Under the pieces are notes generated by a model. That model was not told the DNA's origin, searched no databases, and saw only the letters and a program-made list of their open reading frames with translations. A program made the translations under genes and the position numbers. A DNA stretch of 43,448 bases from Nitrosomonadaceae bacterium. Lineage in GTDB: Bacteria > Pseudomonadota > Gammaproteobacteria > Burkholderiales > Nitrosomonadaceae. The stretch is from the NCBI GenBank assembly GCA_919902515.1, contig CAKKRD010000058.1:1-43448 (forward strand). Reading direction: 5' to 3'. This document shows, in pieces, positions 25,304 to 32,650 of the stretch (positions are counted from its first letter, which is position 1; each line of letters starts with the position of its first letter).

Positions 25304-26236
25304 TCATTCACCAAGAATCCGATTACTGTTTTCAGGATGAAAACGACGCAACATGGCGATCTTACCCTCGGTACTCCGAACAAATTTTAGGTTTGGGACT
25401 TCACCAGCTGCTATCTGCTGATTCAACGTGTGAACCTGCGCACGGATCTTATGGCGCTTATTTTCTGGTAATGCAGTGCGGTCATTGACGATCAGATTGT
25501 TGACCATCATCGGACGATTTTGATGAAAAATCTCATGCTTTGATCGTTTGATACTGTAGCCATGACGCTGCAAGTAGCCAATAACGGTTTTGTTAACTTT
25601 TGTGAGCTCTGCTTTTGAAGGCTTGCGAGTAATTGAAATTGTCACGTCATCTACTAAACGGGAATAAGTCCAACCAGATCGGCCCAAGTGCTCAACCAAC
25701 TCGTGCTCACTTCTCCAAAATACCAGATTCGCCAGATAACTACTCGTTTTCGCACCCTGAGGAAGGTAACCATCCTTGGTAGTTAGCGCTGTAAGAATGT
25801 CGGCAACCGTATTGTCGAATCGAAAGAAATTTAACCAAACGTCCTTGATACATTCTGCAGTAACCGATGGAAAGAAGTTGGCTATGTCAAGCGTTACAAC
25901 ACATCCCTTCTGCGTATGAAAAGCAGCATTGCGCACATAGTCGCGGGGATTTTCTTTGTCGCGGATGCTGCCTTGCAGGAAAAGGGGAAATTGAACGCGC
26001 TGTAGCAAGCGAACTTTTAGGATTTCTTGGACACCTTTTAACTGAGGTTGTGCATCCCAAGTCTCACGAGGAGTACCGTCACTTTTTAACTGGTGAGGTC
26101 CAGGTCGATACATACGATGGGCATTAGCAGCAAGCTTACCAAGTTGCGGAACGGTAAGGTTAAGCATCTCAGCCAGCGTCTCCATCGTCTTGATGGGGGC
26201 ATGCTTATAGAAGAGTCGGTTCGCTTGATTGCTCAT
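25304..26236 (-). CDS. Retron-type reverse transcriptase (divergent)
   Basis: A 310-residue RNA-directed DNA polymerase. The retron-specific motif NAxxH is present as NAAFH (103-107), just before motif A (VTLDIANFFPSV, D117). Motif B is LPQGAKTSSYLANLVF (158-173). Motif C reads YSRLVDDVTIS (D196, D197), with Leu-Val where retrons normally have Tyr-Ala. Motif D is GYSIKRSKHEIF. The retron VTG motif appears as MMVNNLIVND, so Thr-Gly is replaced by Asn-Asn. The short C-terminal thumb ends GKIAMLRRFHPENSNRILGE. No maturase or endonuclease domain is present, which argues against a group II intron. Its start overlaps the Xre gene by 32 bp without a clear Shine-Dalgarno, so it is probably translated by coupling. 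It is likely the DNA-synthesising component of an anti-phage retron-like system. Confidence 0.88.
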   Translation of the reverse strand: MSNQANRLFYKHAPIKTMETLAEMLNLTVPQLGKLAANAHRMYRPGPHQLKSDGTPRETWDAQPQLKGVQEILKVRLLQRVQFPLFLQGSIRDKENPRDYVRNAAFHTQKGCVVTLDIANFFPSVTAECIKDVWLNFFRFDNTVADILTALTTKDGYLPQGAKTSSYLANLVFWRSEHELVEHLGRSGWTYSRLVDDVTISITRKPSKAELTKVNKTVIGYLQRHGYSIKRSKHEIFHQNRPMMVNNLIVNDRTALPENKRHKIRAQVHTLNQQIAAGEVPNLKFVRSTEGKIAMLRRFHPENSNRILGE

Positions 26237-26510
26237 TAAGGAGCTTTAATGCTGCGAAAGAAAGCTTTTCCTGGAGCTCTGCTGAGAGCCCAGCCAGCTC
26301 AGTTTGATCCGCAGCAAGAAAAAACAATATGCCAGATGACACGTTAAGCGCTTCCGCCACTTTCTGGATTGTCGAAAGGGTGGGGTCTTTACGTTTATTT
26401 TGTTCAAGCAGCGAAATGTATGAAACAGACACACCTGCACGTGCGGCGAGTTCAGCCTGATTCAAATCACGCTGCTTGCGGCAAAGCGCAATAGCACGGC
26501 CCAGATTCAT
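26205..26510 (-). CDS. Xre/Cro-type HTH regulator of the reverse transcriptase operon
   Basis: A 101-residue protein. The N-terminal 65 residues form a classic HTH_3 domain: IALCRKQRDLNQAELAARAG, VSVSYISLLEQNKR (recognition helix), DPTLSTIQKVAEALNV. The remaining ~35 residues are helical and probably mediate dimerisation. It sits between the 85-residue gene (33 bp gap) and the reverse transcriptase (32 bp overlap). It may repress the operon through the repeats near 27166-27191, or may be the HTH-type accessory protein known from some retron classes. It is clearly AT-richer than the flanking chromosomal genes. Confidence 0.88.
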   Translation of the reverse strand: MNLGRAIALCRKQRDLNQAELAARAGVSVSYISLLEQNKRKDPTLSTIQKVAEALNVSSGILFFLAADQTELAGLSAELQEKLSFAALKLLNEQSSEPTLL

Positions 26511-26543
26511 TTGGATTCCCCTTGGAATTGGTGGTTTGTTGCA

Positions 26544-26801
26544 CTACTGTGAATCGAAGAAAGTACGGATCAGTTCAGCAAGGTTTGTCGCTACAAGTAT
26601 CGCTTCGCCCATAACTTTCAAAGCTCGGCTAATCAGTGTGAACGGTACCTCTACTTCGCCTTTCGTAATCCCCATGTGGCTTTCCAAATCTTGGATAACC
26701 GCATCGAGTTCATCAATAATGCTGGTGCTCAACTCTTGGTGCTTTCCCTCCCGAATTGCTTTAAGCGCATCAATAGAGGTCTTTAAATCATCGTTTTTCA
26801 T
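26544..26801 (-). CDS. Unknown 85-residue protein, first gene of the retron-like operon
   Basis: Starts MKNDDLKTSIDALKAIREGK. The ATG at 26801 is chosen because GGAG lies nine bases upstream. A longer in-frame reading to 26882 has no ribosome site. The sequence looks all-helical, with a charged N-terminal half (HQELSTSIIDELDAVIQDLESH) and an amphipathic C-terminal helix (LISRALKVMGEAILVATNLAELIRTFF). There is no transmembrane span, signal peptide or catalytic motif that I recognise. It lies between the structured RNA and the Xre gene, in the position where retron operons often carry an effector or accessory gene. Its function cannot be named. Confidence 0.65.
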   Translation of the reverse strand: MKNDDLKTSIDALKAIREGKHQELSTSIIDELDAVIQDLESHMGITKGEVEVPFTLISRALKVMGEAILVATNLAELIRTFFDSQ

Positions 26802-26948
26802 TTTGGATTTCTCCGAATCGGGCACATGCCCGCTTCCATAAGCAACTAGCCGAACGGAGAGAGTTGAAACACCACAAACCACTTCCCAATAAAAAGCTTC
26901 CTTCTATATATATTCGCATTACCTAACATCGATAACGCGGCACATCGC

Positions 26949-27126
26949 ATCTCGACACCGGTAACGAGTATCAGAGATCAGAGCAGCATTGAAACCAGCG
27001 CTGTGCTTGAACCACCCGAAAACGGGTACCTCGTTCAACAGAACGAGGCGGTACTACCTCACTAGTTCTTATGGCAGCAAATGAAGACGATTTTTTAAAG
27101 AGCATCGGAGCGAAACGCTCCTCTCA
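26949..27126 (-). ncRNA. Candidate retron-like structured RNA (msr-msd-type)
   Basis: Transcribed leftwards from the promoter at 27133-27161, this segment packs five stem-loops into about 175 nt without an ORF. They are GGAGCG-TTT-CGCTCC (27107-27121), a 7-bp stem with a 6-nt loop (27029-27048), ACCCG-TTTT-CGGGT (27014-27027), a bulged AGC/AGC stem (26982-27007), and a 10-bp stem with one bulge (26949-26978). The last contains a U-G pair that forms only in minus-strand RNA. The first hairpin closely resembles msr stem-loops of known retrons (GC-rich stem, UUU loop). A weak outer pairing between CTAATATT (~27132-27139) and GATGTTAG (~26924-26931) could be a1/a2 but overlaps the -10 box. The branching G is not identified. 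Confidence 0.55.
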
Positions 27127-27132
27127 GCCTTA

Positions 27133-27161
27133 ATATTAGCAAAAATAAGTATGAAATGCAA
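27133..27161 (-). promoter_or_regulatory. Sigma-70 promoter of the retron-like operon
   Basis: On the minus strand: TTGCAT, exactly 17 bases, TAATAT. This predicts a start around 27126, immediately before the first hairpin of the candidate ncRNA. It is the best promoter match seen in the island. Confidence 0.65.
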
Positions 27162-27165
27162 TAAA

Positions 27166-27191
27166 TATTTACTGTCAGTAATTATTTACTG
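27166..27191. promoter_or_regulatory. Repeats upstream of the retron-like promoter, candidate Xre operator
   Basis: TATTTACTG occurs twice as a direct repeat (27166-27174 and 27183-27191, 17 bp apart). The first copy also forms a palindrome TTACTG-T-CAGTAA (27169-27181). The repeats lie just upstream of the -35 box, where a dimeric Xre-type regulator encoded in the same operon could bind. The tyrA stop codon lies about 50 bp further right. Confidence 0.42.
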
Positions 27192-27243
27192 GGATAGGTT
27201 AAGCTCTTTACCTTACACTTCCATACTTGGAATAGTCCGCAGC

Positions 27244-28128
27244 TCAAGATTTGTCTTTCAACCATCGCTGCCGCGCATCACGCGCATCAGCGAAAATCTT
27301 TTCCAGCGCCTGCCCGTCACCCCGCGCCAGCATCTCGCGCAAGTTTGTCAGTTCGTTCTGGTAAGCGTCGATTTGCTTGAGCAGTGCTTCGCGGTTGGCT
27401 AGGCAAATGTCGCGCCACATTTCGGGGGAACTGCCGGCAATACGGGTGAAATCACGAAAGCCGCTGCCGGCAAAACGTAGCAGTTCTTCCGGCTTGTCGC
27501 TGGCACTAGTGCAGACATGATTCATCAAGGTGAACGCCAGCACATGCGGCAGGTGGCTCATTGTAGCGAGGATGGCGTCGTGCTGGTCGGCACGCATCTG
27601 CGACACCCGCGCGCCGCAACCCTGCCACAATTCCGTCACTCGCGTCACCGCCTCGGTGCTGGTTTCGTCCAGCGGCGTCAGCACCAGATTCTTGTCGCGG
27701 AATAAATCGGCGCTGGCTGCAGCCACCCCGCTCAGTTCGGCGCCGGCGATGGGATGGCCGGGAACAAAATTCTGCAGATGTCCGGGCAGAAAGGAACGCG
27801 CTGCCGCAACCACGTCCTGCTTGGTGCTGCCTGCATCGGTCACGATGGTTCCGGCTTCGAGGTGGGGGGCGATTTGCGCCATGATCTTGCCGGTCTGCCC
27901 CACCGGCATGGCAAGCAACACCAAATCAGCTCCCTTCAACGCCAACGCAAGATCACCGGCGATTTCGTCTATCACCCCCAGGTCACATGCGCGCTGCAGG
28001 TTCTCCCGGCTGCGGCCGATGCCGACGATATGCCTGACCAGCCCTGCCTTGCGCAGCGCCAGCGCGAATGAGCCGCCGATCAGGCCGACGCCGATAATCA
28101 CCAGTTTGTTGATCACAACGTTTGCCAT
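27244..28128 (-). CDS. tyrA: Prephenate dehydrogenase
   Basis: A 294-residue NAD(P)-dependent enzyme that oxidatively decarboxylates prephenate (or arogenate) on the way to tyrosine. The Rossmann motif is GVGLIGGSFALALRKAG. The catalytic-domain segments are GHPIAGAELSGV, ATMSHLPHVLAFTLMN and GSGFRDFTRIAGSSPEMWRDI, which contain the conserved His and Arg residues of the family. No ACT domain is fused. It is the last gene of the gyrA-serC-serA-pheA-hisC-aroF-tyrA run. In betaproteobacteria aroA usually follows directly, but here the retron-like island begins 50 bp after the stop. Confidence 0.95.
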   Translation of the reverse strand: MANVVINKLVIIGVGLIGGSFALALRKAGLVRHIVGIGRSRENLQRACDLGVIDEIAGDLALALKGADLVLLAMPVGQTGKIMAQIAPHLEAGTIVTDAGSTKQDVVAAARSFLPGHLQNFVPGHPIAGAELSGVAAASADLFRDKNLVLTPLDETSTEAVTRVTELWQGCGARVSQMRADQHDAILATMSHLPHVLAFTLMNHVCTSASDKPEELLRFAGSGFRDFTRIAGSSPEMWRDICLANREALLKQIDAYQNELTNLREMLARGDGQALEKIFADARDARQRWLKDKS

Positions 28129-28167
28129 CTCGAGTAAGGTTTTATTTTGTTCGCGGCGGATTCTTCA

Positions 28168-29202
28168 CTACATGCTGCGTCCGATCACTTCCGCTATTCC
28201 TTTGAGCGACCCCATCAGGTCTTTGAATTCCTGCGGATTCAGCGCCTGGTCGGCGTCGCACCAGGCTTCACACGGATTTGGGTGCATTTCCACCAGCAGG
28301 CCGTCGGCACCGGCAGCAATCGCCGCACGCGCGAGCGCCGGCACCATCCAGGCCTTGCCGCCGGCATGCGAGGGATCGACGATCACCGGCAAGTGCGTTT
28401 CCTTTTTCAGCACCGGGATACAGGTCACGTCCATCACATTGCGGTAAGCGGTCTCAAAGCTGCGGATGCCGCGCTCACAGAAAATGATATTGTGATTGCC
28501 GCCGGCAGCGATGTATTCCGCCGCCATCAGCCATTCGGAAATGGTCGCCGACATGCCGCGCTTGAGTATCACCGGCTTGTTGGTGCGTCCCACTTCCTTC
28601 AGCAGTTCGAAGTTCTGCATGCTGCGGGTGCCGATCTGGATCACATCCACATCGTGCTCAAGGAAAGCATCGAGCATGCGCGCATCCATCAGTTCGGTGA
28701 CGATGGGCAGATTGTATTTGTCCGCCGCCTTGCGGAATATTGCCAGCCCTTCCTCGCCCTTGCCCTGGAAAGTGTAAGGGCTGGTGCGGGGCTTGAAAGC
28801 ACCGCCGCGCATCAACCGGCAGCCTGCTGCGGCAACCTGCTGCGCCGCCAGATCCATCTGCTGCTGGGTTTCCACCGAGCACGGCCCGCCGATCACCTGG
28901 ATCTGGTTGCCGCCCAATGCAACTCCGGGTGCCCCGCGTGCGCCGCCAATATTGATCACCGAATCGTATTTATGCGATTCGCGCGACACGATCTTGTACT
29001 GCTTGACGATGTGCATGGAGTATTCAACTCCGGGCAAGGTATCGAACATTTCCGGCTCAAGCTTGCGCTCATCGCCGATGGCACCGATCACGGTGCGCTC
29101 GGTGCCACGTGAAATGTTGGCGTCAAGGCCAAAGCTCCGAATTTTATTTACCACTGCGTCCACTTGTTCGTCAGTGACGCCGCTGTTCATGATGATGATC
29201 AA
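28168..29202 (-). CDS. aroF: 3-deoxy-7-phosphoheptulonate synthase (DAHP synthase)
   Basis: A 344-residue DAHP synthase of the AroA-beta type, which condenses phosphoenolpyruvate and erythrose 4-phosphate as the first shikimate-pathway step. The N-terminal ~70 residues ([20 protein letters not shown]...) form the ferredoxin-like regulatory domain seen in the Thermotoga-type enzyme. The barrel shows [53 protein letters not shown] and VDPSHAGGK. Feedback control by tyrosine or phenylalanine is expected through the N-terminal domain. The start overlaps the hisC stop by four bases. Confidence 0.94.
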   Translation of the reverse strand: MIIIMNSGVTDEQVDAVVNKIRSFGLDANISRGTERTVIGAIGDERKLEPEMFDTLPGVEYSMHIVKQYKIVSRESHKYDSVINIGGARGAPGVALGGNQIQVIGGPCSVETQQQMDLAAQQVAAAGCRLMRGGAFKPRTSPYTFQGKGEEGLAIFRKAADKYNLPIVTELMDARMLDAFLEHDVDVIQIGTRSMQNFELLKEVGRTNKPVILKRGMSATISEWLMAAEYIAAGGNHNIIFCERGIRSFETAYRNVMDVTCIPVLKKETHLPVIVDPSHAGGKAWMVPALARAAIAAGADGLLVEMHPNPCEAWCDADQALNPQEFKDLMGSLKGIAEVIGRSM

Positions 29203-30311
29203 ACTGATTCTCCAAGTGCTGTTTCAAGGGATTGCAGGAATTTCTGATTCTGCGATTCAAGACCGATGGTGACTCGCAGATGTTCGGGCATTTCATAAAT
29301 GCCGATCGGGCGCACGATCACGCCCTGTTTCAGCAGGCTTTGATAAACCGCACCGGCATTGCCGCCGTTCACACGGAAACTCAGGAAATTACCATAGGAC
29401 GGAATGTATTCGATGCCCAGCCGCCGCAAGCCGGTGGTAACCTGCATCATCCCTGCCCGGTTGAGCGCATAGGAGCGCTTCACGAATTCCACATCTCCCA
29501 GCGCGGCCACTGCACCCACCAGACCAATGCTGTTAACGTTGAACGGCTGGCGCACCCGGTTCATCAAACCCGCCACGTCCTCGCGCGCCAGGCCAAATCC
29601 TACGCGCACACCCGCCAGGCCGTAAGCCTTGGAAAAGGTGCGGGTAATAAGTAAATTGGGAAAGCGCTTCAGCCACGCAATGCTGTCGGCCTTGGCAGTG
29701 TCCGGCAAATATTCGTTGTAGGCTTCATCCAGCACCACCAGCACATCCGGTGACACCCGCTGCAGAAAACGCAACAGATCGGCAGCGGCCAATAACGTGC
29801 CGGTGGGATTATTGGGATTGGCGATAAACACTACGCGCGCTTCAGGCGTGATTGCATCCAGCATGCCATCAAGATCATGGCCGTATTTCAGAGCGGGAAC
29901 TGCGATCCCGCTTGCGCCGACTGCCTGGGTTACCAGCGGATAAATGGCAAAGGCATGTTGCGAGTAAACTGCCGATGCACCCGGTTTCAGGAATACCCTG
30001 GCTGCGAGTTCCAGCACATCGTTGGAACCGTTGCCCAGCACGATCTGCTCACTGCTCACCGCATAACGTTGCGATAGCGCGGCCTTCAACTCGAAGCCGC
30101 TTCCGTCCGGGTATAGCGCCACCTCCTGCAGCGCTCTGGTCATTGCTGCCAGTGCGAGCGGGCTTGGCCCCAACGGGTTCTCGTTGGATGCGAGCTTGAC
30201 GATGGCATGCTCGTCCAGACCCATCTCCCGTGCCAGCTCGGAAATTGGCTTGCCCGGCTGGTAGGGCATGATGGCGCGGATATATTCCGGGGCGAGGTCG
30301 CAAATATTCAT
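29199..30311 (-). CDS. hisC: Histidinol-phosphate aminotransferase
   Basis: A 370-residue fold-type I PLP aminotransferase. It has [14 protein letters not shown], the NPNNPTG substrate motif, DEAYNEYL, the PLP lysine in [16 protein letters not shown] and the C-terminal RVTIG arginine. In this operon it probably also transaminates phenylpyruvate or 4-hydroxyphenylpyruvate, as HisC paralogues within aromatic operons often do. Residues alone do not settle which substrate dominates. It lies 45 bp after pheA and overlaps aroF. Confidence 0.94.
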   Translation of the reverse strand: MNICDLAPEYIRAIMPYQPGKPISELAREMGLDEHAIVKLASNENPLGPSPLALAAMTRALQEVALYPDGSGFELKAALSQRYAVSSEQIVLGNGSNDVLELAARVFLKPGASAVYSQHAFAIYPLVTQAVGASGIAVPALKYGHDLDGMLDAITPEARVVFIANPNNPTGTLLAAADLLRFLQRVSPDVLVVLDEAYNEYLPDTAKADSIAWLKRFPNLLITRTFSKAYGLAGVRVGFGLAREDVAGLMNRVRQPFNVNSIGLVGAVAALGDVEFVKRSYALNRAGMMQVTTGLRRLGIEYIPSYGNFLSFRVNGGNAGAVYQSLLKQGVIVRPIGIYEMPEHLRVTIGLESQNQKFLQSLETALGESV

Positions 30312-30356
30312 AAGATCAGAATCTTGGAATCGTGCAATCAGGAGATCAAGAATGGA

Positions 30357-31439
30357 TCATGCTGCAGGGTAGGAACCGAGTATTTTCAATAGCGCCGCTT
30401 TCTCGCGCAATTCTACCAACGCCTGCGCCACTTTCTCGTCTTGCTGGTGGCCTTCGATATCGACGAAAAATACATATTCCCACAGGCCAGTGCGGGAGGG
30501 GCGAGATTCCAGGCGGCTCATGCTGACGCCATACTGTGCCAGCGGCGCCAGCAGTTCGTGGATCGCGCCAGGACGATTCTTGACCGCCATCACCAGCGAC
30601 GTTTTATCCTTGCCGCAAGCAGCGACATCCTGCGCGCCGATCACCAGAAAGCGCGTGGTGTTCTTCGGGTCATCCTCGATATTCTCGGCGCAGACGGTAA
30701 GACCAAACACCTCTGCGGCCTTTTTGCCGGCTACGGCTGCGGCATGTTCATCTTCTGCGGCCAATCTGGCGGCATCGGCATTGCTCGCTGCGTTAACCCG
30801 CGCTGCTCCCGATAAATGGGGCAGGTTGGCATTCAACCATTCGTGGCACTGCGCAAATGACTGGGGATGCGAGTAAACTTTATTGATGCGCGCAAGATCG
30901 TCATGCCGCGCCAGCAGAAACTGATGTACCGGCAACTGCACTTCACCGCACACCTTTAATGGAGTTTGCATCAGCAAATCCAGCGTTCTGCCGACCGCAC
31001 CCTCGGTGGAATTTTCCACCGGCACCACTCCATAACCCGCCGCACCCGACTCGACTTTACGGAATACATCATCTATCGAGCCGCATGCCAGGGTCGTCAC
31101 CATGCTGCCGAAGCGTTTCAGCGCAGCTTCTTCGGAGAAAGTTCCGCGCGGGCCAAGGTATGCCACAGTCAGAGGCTGCTCCAGAGCGCGGCACAACGAC
31201 ATGATTTCAGTGAACAGCCGTGCGACTTGCTCGTTTGCCAGCGGGCCGGAATTCAATTTACTTAACCGCGCCAGCACTTGCGCCTCCCGCTCGGGACGGT
31301 ACACCATGCCGTTCTTGAGCTGTCCAATCTGCCGCGCAAGATCGGCACGCGTGCTTACCAATTTCAGCAGCTCGCTGTCTATCGCGTCTATCTGATCTCG
31401 CAGTTGCTTGAGTTGATCGGTCATCGCAGGTGAGCTCAT
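30357..31439 (-). CDS. pheA: Bifunctional chorismate mutase/prephenate dehydratase (P-protein)
   Basis: A 360-residue enzyme of phenylalanine synthesis. Domains in order: AroQ-type chorismate mutase (residues ~5-90, LRDQIDAIDSELLKLVSTRADLARQIG in part), then prephenate dehydratase (~95-275, AYLGPRGTFSEEAA, VPVENSTEGAVGRTLD, NTTRFLVIG), then a C-terminal ACT domain (LVMAVKNRPGAIHELL, ESRPSRTGLWEY) that senses phenylalanine. An ATG five codons downstream (31424) is an alternative start. It sits 11 bp after serA in the serine/aromatic operon. Confidence 0.95.
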   Translation of the reverse strand: MSSPAMTDQLKQLRDQIDAIDSELLKLVSTRADLARQIGQLKNGMVYRPEREAQVLARLSKLNSGPLANEQVARLFTEIMSLCRALEQPLTVAYLGPRGTFSEEAALKRFGSMVTTLACGSIDDVFRKVESGAAGYGVVPVENSTEGAVGRTLDLLMQTPLKVCGEVQLPVHQFLLARHDDLARINKVYSHPQSFAQCHEWLNANLPHLSGAARVNAASNADAARLAAEDEHAAAVAGKKAAEVFGLTVCAENIEDDPKNTTRFLVIGAQDVAACGKDKTSLVMAVKNRPGAIHELLAPLAQYGVSMSRLESRPSRTGLWEYVFFVDIEGHQQDEKVAQALVELREKAALLKILGSYPAA

Positions 31440-31450
31440 CTTGGCCGAAA

Positions 31451-32650
31451 CTACTCGGCCAGTATCGGCAAGTAGCGCACCATCAATACGCCGGGAATCG
31501 CCGCAATCTCGTCTATTGTTTGTTGCGGTACCGGGCTGTCCACATCCACCAGCGTGTAGGCCATCTCACCGCGCGATTTATTCACCATAGTGTGAATGTT
31601 AAGCCCGGCTTTTGCCATGTTGGTGGAAATCTGCCCCAGGATATTGGGTACGTTGGAGTTGGCCACCGCGACCCGGTAGGGCGATTCACGTTCCATGGTC
31701 ACATTGGGGAAATTGACGGTATTGGTGATGTTGCCGTTTTCCAGATAATCCATTACCTGGTCCACCACCATTATCGCGCAATTTTCTTCCGCTTCCCGGG
31801 TGGATGCACCCAGGTGCGGCAGCATGATGACTGCCGCATGATGCTGAAATTTCTGGCTGGGAAAATCGCATACGTAATTTTTAATTTTTCCGGACTCGAT
31901 CCCCATCAGCACCGCATTTTCATCGACGACGCCGTCACGCGAGAAATTGAGCAGAATCGCACCCTTCTTCATACTTTGCACGCGTTCGTGATTAATCAGG
32001 TGACGGGTCGCTTCCAGCAACGGCACATGCAGCGTAACGAAATCACTGTTGTGCAGCAGATCCTCGATGCTCTGGGCTTTTTTCACCTCTGCCGACAGAT
32101 TCCAGGCCGCCTCCACGGTAATTTCCGGGTCGTAGCCCATCACTTTCATGCCGAGCCGGATGGCCGCATCTGCCACCAGCCTGCCGACCGCGCCCAGACC
32201 GATGATGCCCAGCGTGCGTCCCGGCAACTCCATCCCGGCAAACTGCTTCTTGCCCTCTTCCGCCAGTTTGTGCAGGGTGGCATCGTCGCCCTGTAAGCCT
32301 TCGGTGAAACGAATTGCGGGGACCAGATTGCGCGACGCCAGCAACATGCCTGCCAGCACCAGTTCCTTCACTGCATTGGCATTGGCACCGGGGGCATTGA
32401 ACACCGGCACACCGCGCAGATTCATGTCTTTTACCGGGACATTGTTGGTACCCGCGCCCGCCCGGCCTATCGCCTTGACACTTGCCGGAATACCCGCTTT
32501 CAGCATGTTATGCGAGCGCACCAGGATCGCATCCGGCTCGACGATATCGTTGCCTACCATGTAATGGCCCGCAACAAAACGCTTCAAACCCAGCGGTGAA
32601 ATCGGGTTGAGTGTGAGTATCTGGAAAACCTTGTGCGCGCGCTCAGGCAT
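31451..32650 (-). CDS. serA: D-3-phosphoglycerate dehydrogenase
   Basis: About 399 residues. It oxidises 3-phosphoglycerate to phosphohydroxypyruvate, the first step of serine synthesis. Seen are the substrate domain IGRAGAGTNNVPV, the NAD fold GIIGLGAVGRLVAD with the acidic end MGYD, the catalytic Arg/Glu/His segments (LLNFSRDGVVDENA, MLPHLGASTREAEEN), and a C-terminal ACT domain (NVPNILGQISTNMAKAGLNI) for serine feedback. The start at ATG 32650 overlaps the serC stop by 8 bp. An upstream TTG (32660-32662) is in frame but too close to the AAGGAG. Confidence 0.94.
   Translation of the reverse strand: MPERAHKVFQILTLNPISPLGLKRFVAGHYMVGNDIVEPDAILVRSHNMLKAGIPASVKAIGRAGAGTNNVPVKDMNLRGVPVFNAPGANANAVKELVLAGMLLASRNLVPAIRFTEGLQGDDATLHKLAEEGKKQFAGMELPGRTLGIIGLGAVGRLVADAAIRLGMKVMGYDPEITVEAAWNLSAEVKKAQSIEDLLHNSDFVTLHVPLLEATRHLINHERVQSMKKGAILLNFSRDGVVDENAVLMGIESGKIKNYVCDFPSQKFQHHAAVIMLPHLGASTREAEENCAIMVVDQVMDYLENGNITNTVNFPNVTMERESPYRVAVANSNVPNILGQISTNMAKAGLNIHTMVNKSRGEMAYTLVDVDSPVPQQTIDEIAAIPGVLMVRYLPILAE

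Noticed and set aside
25304-26236. Reverse transcriptase as part of a group II intron
   Set aside because: It lacks maturase (domain X) and endonuclease domains and carries NAxxH, and no domain V/VI-like intron RNA was seen around it.
27107-27121. GGAGCG/CGCTCC hairpin as a terminator of tyrA
   Set aside because: On the minus strand it is followed by GATGCTCTTTAAAAAA rather than a clean T-run, and it lies downstream of a strong promoter, so it fits better as the first stem-loop of the candidate ncRNA.
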